Source: an uncultured Cycloclasticus sp.
GTDB lineage: Bacteria; Pseudomonadota; Gammaproteobacteria; Methylococcales; Cycloclasticaceae
Assembly (NCBI GenBank): GCA_913057515.1
Contig: CAJXOJ010000013.1
Span: 1-61,748 of the forward strand
DNA length: 61,748 bases
Direction of reading: 5' to 3'
The notes beneath the pieces are model-generated. The model searched no databases and was not told where the DNA came from. It was given only the letters and a program-made list of their open reading frames with translations. Both the position numbers and the translations under genes were made by a program. Each line of letters begins with the position of its first letter. The stretch's first letter is position 1. This document shows positions 55,896 to 61,748 of the stretch, piece after piece.

Positions 55896-56297
55896 TCAAT
55901 CCCAACAGCCCGTTAGGTCGCTATAACTCAACGAAGGGCTTGAACAATAACGGCAACAATAGTCGGTTAGCTTTTTATCGGCCGGTAGTAATCGAGTTTT
56001 ACAGCGACTGCAATTAAATATGCTTTCATAAATACACTCGCCTTGCTTATCAAACAATTTAAAACTAAAGCGCGTACTTAACGTATTGCACCTTGGGCAT
56101 GCCAGCAACTCTTCTTCGCATACATTTGATAGAACAACACCGGTATTTTGCAACGCCTGCACGTGTTTTTTTACCTTGCCACGTGAGTTTTTAATAATAT
56201 CATCCAGCGAAAAGCTGCCGTACATCATCCCTGAACCAATAGATAGTTCCTGAGTTCGTGAGCAGCAACCACACTCCAAGCTAACTGTTTCACCCAT
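55896..56297 (-). CDS. Multi-zinc-ribbon protein coupled to a restriction-modification gene
   Basis: A 133-residue protein with four Cys pairs: CGCC near the N-terminus, CPRC in the middle, CSRC, and CCRYC near the C-terminus. They suggest two zinc ribbons, with a Lys/Arg-rich segment between (NSRGKVKKHVQALQ). I do not recognise the family. Its ATG directly follows the TAA of the restriction-modification gene (TAAATG), so translation is coupled. Binding of nucleic acid or of the enzyme is a guess based on ribbons and position. Confidence 0.7.
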   Translation of the reverse strand: MGETVSLECGCCSRTQELSIGSGMMYGSFSLDDIIKNSRGKVKKHVQALQNTGVVLSNVCEEELLACPRCNTLSTRFSFKLFDKQGECIYESIFNCSRCKTRLLPADKKLTDYCCRYCSSPSLSYSDLTGCWD

Positions 56298-59200
56298 TTA
56301 ATGAGTGCTCGCTTCAATCAATGCGATTTCGGCTGCTGTTAAGTTAAACAAGCTGTACACATGCTGATTAAGCTGCGTTTCTGTCGTATTCAGTTGTTGC
56401 GATAACGCTGTTATTTTTTCGGCTTCGGATGTTAACCATTGTTCCCATTCATTACGCTCGCTAATGGCAATATCCGCTTTGTACACACGTTTAATTTCTT
56501 TACGAAAAGCCGCAAAATCCAACTGCCACCAGTTAATTAATTTTTTGCTTAATTTAGGGTCACGTTCATCGGGGCATAAATCAGGTATTCGCTGGCGAAC
56601 GCCGTGCTCAAGTGCATAGCGAGACTCCGCCAACGCTTGGCACTGCTCTGCCAACTGGCCTACGGTTTCTTTTTGCTGCGCGGTTACAGAAGGGATAGGT
56701 AGAGTTTCCATTTTTATTGCACGCAATTCGTAATAGCCACCGCGTACAAAGGTACAAATTCCTTTAATTAAGTACCATAAAGTTGTTGAGCTTAAAATCC
56801 CAAGTAAAAAGGAATCCGCCTTTGGTATAAAGAAGCACTTATTGTTATAAAAACGTGAACTTACATCGGTACTAAAATTTGCCACAGAAGAGAACTCTGG
56901 GTATGTGATTTTAGCCTCTCCAAACTGCTCATAATAAGCACAAGCCCTTAACTCCCACCAGAACTCGCCCTTATCGCCCCGCTTTTTTGCCCGTTCCATA
57001 AAGGGGTTAAGCCAGTTACAAATAGCGGGGTAGTTTTGCTGTAGCCAGTTCCATGCGTTTGCTTCATCTTCATGGCCACTTTGCTTACGTGTCCAACCTT
57101 TGGGAAATAAAATCAGGCTTAAACCACGTGGCTCACTGTGCCACTTTTTAAGGTCTTTACCTTCTAAAAAGGGTTTTAATATCCTGCTTGAACGAGGGTC
57201 TTCAGCTATCAGCCGGTCGCGTGTTTGGCGATTAATAACAAACGCCTCGTTATAGCCTGTTAATACACCTCGGTAAGGCGAACCATACTGCTGTTTTAGG
57301 CTGGCGTGCCCAGTGGTCAGCTTTTCTCGCAAGGCGGCCAAGGCAGCACTTTCTAAACGCCAACTGTGCGCACTGAGTTGTTGTTGCTGCATGGTTTGTT
57401 GGTGTTGATAAAAATACGCAGACAAATCGCTAGGCAACTGCTTGCCACTTATCGTTAGTATGGGGAAGCTGTGTTGCTTGCTGGCACGCTGTTGCCGAGC
57501 AATCACAATGGTTGGGTAAGTGGTTACGCCTTCAAACAGTTGCAAGTCACCAAAATCAATAATGGTTTGTAGTTGGCTATGCTGGCTTAGGTAGCCGCGC
57601 AATGCCTCGCCACTACTGGTTTTAAAAAAGGTACTAGACGATATATACCCTAATTGCCCACCAGGTTTTAGTAGCTTTAAGCCCAGCTCATAAAAATAGG
57701 CATACAAGTCAACCACGCCATGGTACACCGCAAAGTGCTCTTGTAACCAAGGCTTTAAGTCACTGAAGCGTTCTTGGCGCACATACGGCGGGTTACCCAG
57801 CACCACATCAAAACCGCCTTGCTCAAACACCTGTGCAAAGGCTGCTTGCCAATTAAAGCCTTGCTCTGCTGAACTGTCGTTTGTAAACACTAAACTATTA
57901 CCGTGCTGAATATTGGCATCGAGACTGGTCAGCGCTTTGCCCCGCCTGGCTGTTTTAAGCCATAACGATAATTTACTGATTTCGATAGATTCTGCATTAA
58001 TATCTACCCCGTACAGGTTATTACTGAGAATTTCTTTGTCCAGATCAAATATATCGTTAGTACCGGTAATCTCTAGTAACTTTTCATTTATGCGGCGATA
58101 TTCAACCGCAAGATAATCAAACGCCGCCACTAAGAAAGCACCTGAGCCACAGGCAGGGTCTACTATTTTTATCTGCATTAAGGCTTCACGCCATTGCCGC
58201 CAAAACCTCTGCTCAGCTTTTTTATTTTTCCATACTATATCGTCTGTATACTTTGTTTGTTTGCCTTTGGTGTAGTCATTTAGCAACATGTTGAAACGCG
58301 TGTCGATATATCGACCCAAGGTATGCTCAACAATAAAACGGGTGATGCTATCGGGCGTGTAAACAACGCCATGCTGTTTGCGTTTACCTGTTGTCGCGGT
58401 TTGTTTGTGATTGCTCTGCTGTAAGCCTTCGCCGCTGTCTATCGCCTCGTGTATGGCTTCTAAATCGCTAATCGATTGCTCGAAGATATGCCCCAGCACG
58501 GTAACACTGACTTCGGATTCAAAATCATAGTCACCCAGCTCTTTAAAGCCTTCGCATAAGTCATCCGATACGTTTAACGCATCGAGTGCGACATTGTCGG
58601 CAAATAATCCGCCGTTATAAGCGGGGATGTTAAGCTGTTTATTACCCTTATCAATGGCACGAAATAGGCCTTTGAAGTTATCCCAAGTCGGTCGTGGGTT
58701 AAATGGGTCGCTGTGCAAATAAGCTTGCTCTAAAATTTTATCTGGTAATAAACCTCGGTCTTCTGCAAATGCGATAAATAAAATACGGTCTAGCAGGGTT
58801 TGCGCCAATGGAATAATGGTTTTGGCGGGGATACCTACGTTATCTGCTTCTAATGTGGTGATAAGCTTTAAACGTAAAGAACGGTAATCACCATAGAGCC
58901 TATCGGTAATATCTTTTTCGGCTTTATCACTGGCTTCTAGTAATTGCCGTGTTTGCCCACTTAGCAAATTAGGTGCGGCTAACAGGCCCATAAAACGTGC
59001 GTACTCTTTTGGATCTGATAATTCAGCTAACTGCCACTGTTCATAATGTTGCCGCCCGTAACCCACTGCATAAAGGCGAATTTCAACAAAATTACTAACC
59101 ATCACCCATTGTGCGCCGGGTGCATCCATTGCATATTCCCATGCTTGCTGTACAGGGCTTTTATGTCTGCCTGGCATGATCGCATCCAGGTCTTTTGTTT

Positions 59201-59522
59201 TTGCACCTTTCAATTCAAACGGTACTAACACGTTGGCAGTATTTTCGGTAAATTCGCCTAAAGCCACATCAACACTACCCTTTGCTAACTGCTGTTCGCG
59301 AGTTAAGTTCCATTGTTGGTGATTATCTGAAAAGTGCGTATAGCCAAGCAGTTCAACCAATATTTTTTGTACGAACTGACCGCTCAGTGCCACTTCCTTT
59401 TGGCTGTATATGGCCTTACTGGTAATACTACTTGCCCAGTCATTAATGATGATAAGCGCTGACTCTGGGATGGTTGAAACAGCAAGTGATTTGATTAATG
59501 TTTTAGGGTGAAAAAGCGGCAT
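56298..59522 (-). CDS. Type IIG/Eco57I-like restriction-modification enzyme
   Basis: A 1074-residue fused nuclease-methyltransferase-specificity protein. The N-terminus has a PD-(D/E)xK-like nuclease (D85, then E103-L-K105 in VPFELKGAK). The adenine-methyltransferase core has VYTPDSITRFIV, the SAM motif DPACGSGAFLVAAFDYL from D455, and the catalytic NPPY from N577. The C-terminal third (about 780-1050) resembles TaqI/Eco57I target-recognition domains (TLPIPSVTAQQ). Such enzymes methylate and cut DNA at an asymmetric site, serving as phage defence. No separate modification or specificity subunit is present, as expected for the class. The gene stands without mobile-element neighbours. Confidence 0.88.
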   Translation of the reverse strand: MPLFHPKTLIKSLAVSTIPESALIIINDWASSITSKAIYSQKEVALSGQFVQKILVELLGYTHFSDNHQQWNLTREQQLAKGSVDVALGEFTENTANVLVPFELKGAKTKDLDAIMPGRHKSPVQQAWEYAMDAPGAQWVMVSNFVEIRLYAVGYGRQHYEQWQLAELSDPKEYARFMGLLAAPNLLSGQTRQLLEASDKAEKDITDRLYGDYRSLRLKLITTLEADNVGIPAKTIIPLAQTLLDRILFIAFAEDRGLLPDKILEQAYLHSDPFNPRPTWDNFKGLFRAIDKGNKQLNIPAYNGGLFADNVALDALNVSDDLCEGFKELGDYDFESEVSVTVLGHIFEQSISDLEAIHEAIDSGEGLQQSNHKQTATTGKRKQHGVVYTPDSITRFIVEHTLGRYIDTRFNMLLNDYTKGKQTKYTDDIVWKNKKAEQRFWRQWREALMQIKIVDPACGSGAFLVAAFDYLAVEYRRINEKLLEITGTNDIFDLDKEILSNNLYGVDINAESIEISKLSLWLKTARRGKALTSLDANIQHGNSLVFTNDSSAEQGFNWQAAFAQVFEQGGFDVVLGNPPYVRQERFSDLKPWLQEHFAVYHGVVDLYAYFYELGLKLLKPGGQLGYISSSTFFKTSSGEALRGYLSQHSQLQTIIDFGDLQLFEGVTTYPTIVIARQQRASKQHSFPILTISGKQLPSDLSAYFYQHQQTMQQQQLSAHSWRLESAALAALREKLTTGHASLKQQYGSPYRGVLTGYNEAFVINRQTRDRLIAEDPRSSRILKPFLEGKDLKKWHSEPRGLSLILFPKGWTRKQSGHEDEANAWNWLQQNYPAICNWLNPFMERAKKRGDKGEFWWELRACAYYEQFGEAKITYPEFSSVANFSTDVSSRFYNNKCFFIPKADSFLLGILSSTTLWYLIKGICTFVRGGYYELRAIKMETLPIPSVTAQQKETVGQLAEQCQALAESRYALEHGVRQRIPDLCPDERDPKLSKKLINWWQLDFAAFRKEIKRVYKADIAISERNEWEQWLTSEAEKITALSQQLNTTETQLNQHVYSLFNLTAAEIALIEASTH

Positions 59523-59668
59523 GTCTCGCGTCCTTATTGAATCTCATATCATCCGTTATATTTGCGACTCGGGAAATTAATATAGTATCTCTTTCATACT
59601 TATTATGTTGTAGCTTTTATATATAAATACCTGTGCTATTTGCTGATAAACACTTTATCCTTAAGCAC

Positions 59669-60616
59669 ATGAAACTACTCAATCTCATTTCACGTGGCAT
59701 GGCGCCACTGACGTTAATTTGTGCCTTAATCGCATTTTATCAACCGGCTATTTTTTTGGTCTTTAAAAGCTACTTCCTCTGGCTATTTTCGGCCTCCATG
59801 TTTGCCTTAGGCGTTGTGTTAAAACCTGATGAGTTAACAACGACACTTAAAACGCCCAAACCTATTTTTATTGGTGTATTAAGCCAATACAGCATTATGC
59901 CTCTGCTCGGCGCTGCTGCCGCTTGGCTGGCTGGTTTACCACCAGAAATCGCCTTAGGCGTTATTATTGTGGGTTGCGCACCCGGTGCAATGGCCAGCAA
60001 TGTTATCGTTTTTTTGGCTGGAGGGGCTGTCGCTTTCTCTGTCACCCTCACCACAGTCGCCACGTTCTTATCCCCTGCATTAACACCTTTATTAGTTGAA
60101 TGGCTGGGTGGTACCTACCTACCGATTCCTTTTTGGCCGATGATGCAGACCATTTTGCTAACGGTTCTATTGCCGCTAACCATTGGCATGCTGATGAGAA
60201 AGGCCCTAGGCAGCAATGCAAAACTACTCATTGAATGTGCGCCCTCGGTGGCCTCACTGGCCATTATTATCATCTGCGCCTATGCGGTGGCTGCGAACCA
60301 TGATCGCTTAAACAGTATTACCCCAGCACTTTTTTTGGTGGTTATCTCTGTCAATGCCTTTGGCTATGTACTTGGCTGGAGCGTAGCGAAATTTTCTCAG
60401 CTCAATACCCCCTACCGCTTAACGCTCGCTATAGAAATTGGCATGCAGAATGCAGGCTTAGGTGTTGCGCTTGCTCTTAAACATTTTTCACCAGAAACGG
60501 CTTTACCGGGTGCACTGTTTGCCGTTTGGTGTATTCTTACTGGTGCTGGCGCCAGTGCTTGGTTGCGTCACCGGCAGTCGTTGAACAGTATAACTAAGGA
60601 AACAGAAAGGGCTTAA
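59669..60616 (+). CDS. Bile acid:sodium symporter family (BASS/SBF) transporter
   Basis: An inner-membrane protein of about 315 residues with some nine to ten helices. Recognisable stretches are FALGVVLKPDEL, the crossover region GCAPGAMASNVIVFLAGG, and NAGLGVALALKHF. The family carries sodium with organic anions; the substrate here is unknown. The open frame starts with GTG at 59633, but the ATG at 59669 (MKLLNLISRGMAP) is the better start since the first helix follows it closely. It is divergent from the restriction-modification gene. Confidence 0.88.
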   Translation: MKLLNLISRGMAPLTLICALIAFYQPAIFLVFKSYFLWLFSASMFALGVVLKPDELTTTLKTPKPIFIGVLSQYSIMPLLGAAAAWLAGLPPEIALGVIIVGCAPGAMASNVIVFLAGGAVAFSVTLTTVATFLSPALTPLLVEWLGGTYLPIPFWPMMQTILLTVLLPLTIGMLMRKALGSNAKLLIECAPSVASLAIIIICAYAVAANHDRLNSITPALFLVVISVNAFGYVLGWSVAKFSQLNTPYRLTLAIEIGMQNAGLGVALALKHFSPETALPGALFAVWCILTGAGASAWLRHRQSLNSITKETERA

Positions 60617-60685
60617 CTTATAAACGGGACTAGGAAGTATTAAAACGTAGACTTCTGGCTAGCAAAAATTTTTTAAAGGATATTA

Positions 60686-61748
60686 ATGATGGATAGTTTA
60701 TTTTCTATGGATGTTGCGCTTTATTTATCGAGATCCATTGAATTTTTAAGTGCTATCTTTATCTTTGCTATTGGTTTACTGCTATTTATTTCGCTTATTC
60801 TTTACATAAAAGACCGCACGCAAAAAAAATCGACTATTTTAAGAAACTACCCACTCATAGGCCGCTTTAGGTTCTTGTTTGAAAAGGGAGGCGAGTTTTT
60901 TCGACAATATTTCTTTGCCATGGATCGTGAAGAGTTGCCTTTTAACCGCGCTCAACGTAGCTGGGTTTATCGGGCTGCAAAAAATTTAGACGCCACCGTA
61001 GCTTTTGGTTCAACCAAAGACCTACGACAGCCCGGTGCTATTATTTTCGTTAATTGCCCCTTCCCAAAACTGGAACAGGAAAACGCTACCTTAGGTCCAA
61101 TCATGATAGGCCCCTATTGCAACAAACCGTATTCAACCTCATCGGTCTTTAATATTTCGGGGATGAGTTTTGGCGCTATTTCCAAGCCTGCTGTACAGGC
61201 GCTTTCACATGGTGCTAAAAAAGCCGGCTGTTGGTATAACACAGGCGAAGGCGGTCTATCCCCTTACCACTTGGAAGGTGATTGTGACCTCGTTTTTCAA
61301 ATTGGCACGGCTAAATATGGTGTTCGCGATGAACACGGTCAGTTAAGTGACGAGAAGCTCAAATTGATTGCCCAGCACCATCAAGTCAAAATGTTTGAGA
61401 TTAAGCTTAGTCAAGGTGCCAAACCAGGAAAGGGAGGTATTTTACCGGGTTTAAAAGTCAGCCAAGATATTGCTAATATTCGCGGTATTCCCGTTGGCAT
61501 AGACTCAATCAGCCCGAATCGTCATGTTGACGTCGGCTCAACTACTGAGCTATTAAACTTAATTGAGCATGTCCGCCATGTAACCGGCAAACCGGTTGGG
61601 TTTAAAACCGTTGTCAGTTCGTGGCAATGGCTTGAAGAGCTTTGTGAACAGATCTGCGCTCGTGGCGAAGAGTCTGCTCCTGATTTTATTACCATTGATG
61701 GTGGCGATGGCGGAACCGGTGCAGCGCCTATGTCATTAATTGATAATG
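60686..61748 (+). CDS. FMN-binding glutamate-synthase family protein, partial
   Basis: The gene opens at ATG 60686 (MMDSLFSMDVAL) with AAAGGA seven bases upstream and runs off the window after about 354 codons. An N-terminal helix (FLSAIFIFAIGLLLFISLIL) is followed by the central glutamate-synthase-like domain: ISGMSFGAISKPAVQAL, NTGEGGLSPYH, KPGKGGILPG and IDGGDGGTGAAPMS. These are the FMN and substrate motifs of GltB. Proteins of this type with a membrane helix are short stand-alone relatives of GltB (COG0069); their reaction is not settled. The C-terminus is not visible. Confidence 0.88.
   Translation, partial: MMDSLFSMDVALYLSRSIEFLSAIFIFAIGLLLFISLILYIKDRTQKKSTILRNYPLIGRFRFLFEKGGEFFRQYFFAMDREELPFNRAQRSWVYRAAKNLDATVAFGSTKDLRQPGAIIFVNCPFPKLEQENATLGPIMIGPYCNKPYSTSSVFNISGMSFGAISKPAVQALSHGAKKAGCWYNTGEGGLSPYHLEGDCDLVFQIGTAKYGVRDEHGQLSDEKLKLIAQHHQVKMFEIKLSQGAKPGKGGILPGLKVSQDIANIRGIPVGIDSISPNRHVDVGSTTELLNLIEHVRHVTGKPVGFKTVVSSWQWLEELCEQICARGEESAPDFITIDGGDGGTGAAPMSLIDN

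Overview
The window reads as chromosome of a moderately low-GC (low to mid 40s % by eye) gammaproteobacterium. The evidence is the set of neighbourhoods: a Pseudomonas-like block of rpe-gph, trpE, trpGDC, crp/vfr-type regulator and osmC-like gene; a Pil-Chp chemosensory operon; coq7 and ubiK for ubiquinone; torF-glnK-amtB; and a Lap-type adhesin system. A PPi-type phosphofructokinase and the codon character would fit marine genera around Methylophaga or Cycloclasticus, but that placement is an inference. No insertion sequence, prophage, CRISPR array or rRNA was seen; there is one tRNA.

Layout. 1-2055: cysN (cut by the window edge) and cysD. 2129-5274: a stand-alone glcF-like iron-sulfur protein, coq7 and bioA. 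5389-9906: an RND efflux pump and its membrane-fusion protein; the pump gene is broken by an 8-bp tandem duplication. 10076-11684: VOC and OsmC-like proteins, and a CRP family regulator. 11664-17068: rpe-gph-trpEGDC on the minus strand. 17159-21056: small conserved genes (DUF2835, DUF3530, CopD, DUF445) and an orphan MotA/MotB-type pair. 21364-25331: yajQ, a PAS-GGDEF-EAL-CZB protein and djlA. 25409-26299: purC. 26302-34869: pilG-pilH-pilI-pilJ-chpA-chpC. 35075-37713: torF, glnK and amtB. 37948-41824: ubiK, comM and rep. 41826-42516: cytochrome c5 and tRNA-Arg(CCG). 42739-54294: the Lap system. 54514-61748: PPi-phosphofructokinase, a zinc-ribbon protein coupled to a type IIG-like restriction-modification enzyme, a bile-acid-sodium-symporter-family protein, and a partial FMN glutamate-synthase-family gene.

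Surface attachment dominates the second half. The Pil-Chp operon should steer type IV pili. The Lap cluster holds every expected part: a LapA-type adhesin with an N-terminal retention module, an ABC transporter, an HlyD-type adaptor and a TolC-type channel for secretion, the LapG protease and the LapD c-di-GMP receptor. It also holds parts I do not know as standard: a 78-residue protein resembling only a type I secretion C-terminal signal, a receiver-like protein with neither phosphoacceptor Asp nor HTH, a related LuxR-type regulator, and a 19-bp motif shared by two of the cluster's promoter regions. This cluster is the best candidate for new biology here.

Other notable points are an NtrC/sigma-54-type promoter before glnK-amtB, a run of four hairpins after torF, a perfect 32-bp palindrome inside chpA, a CZB domain lacking its first zinc ligand, and a CRP protein with a changed ligand-pocket residue.
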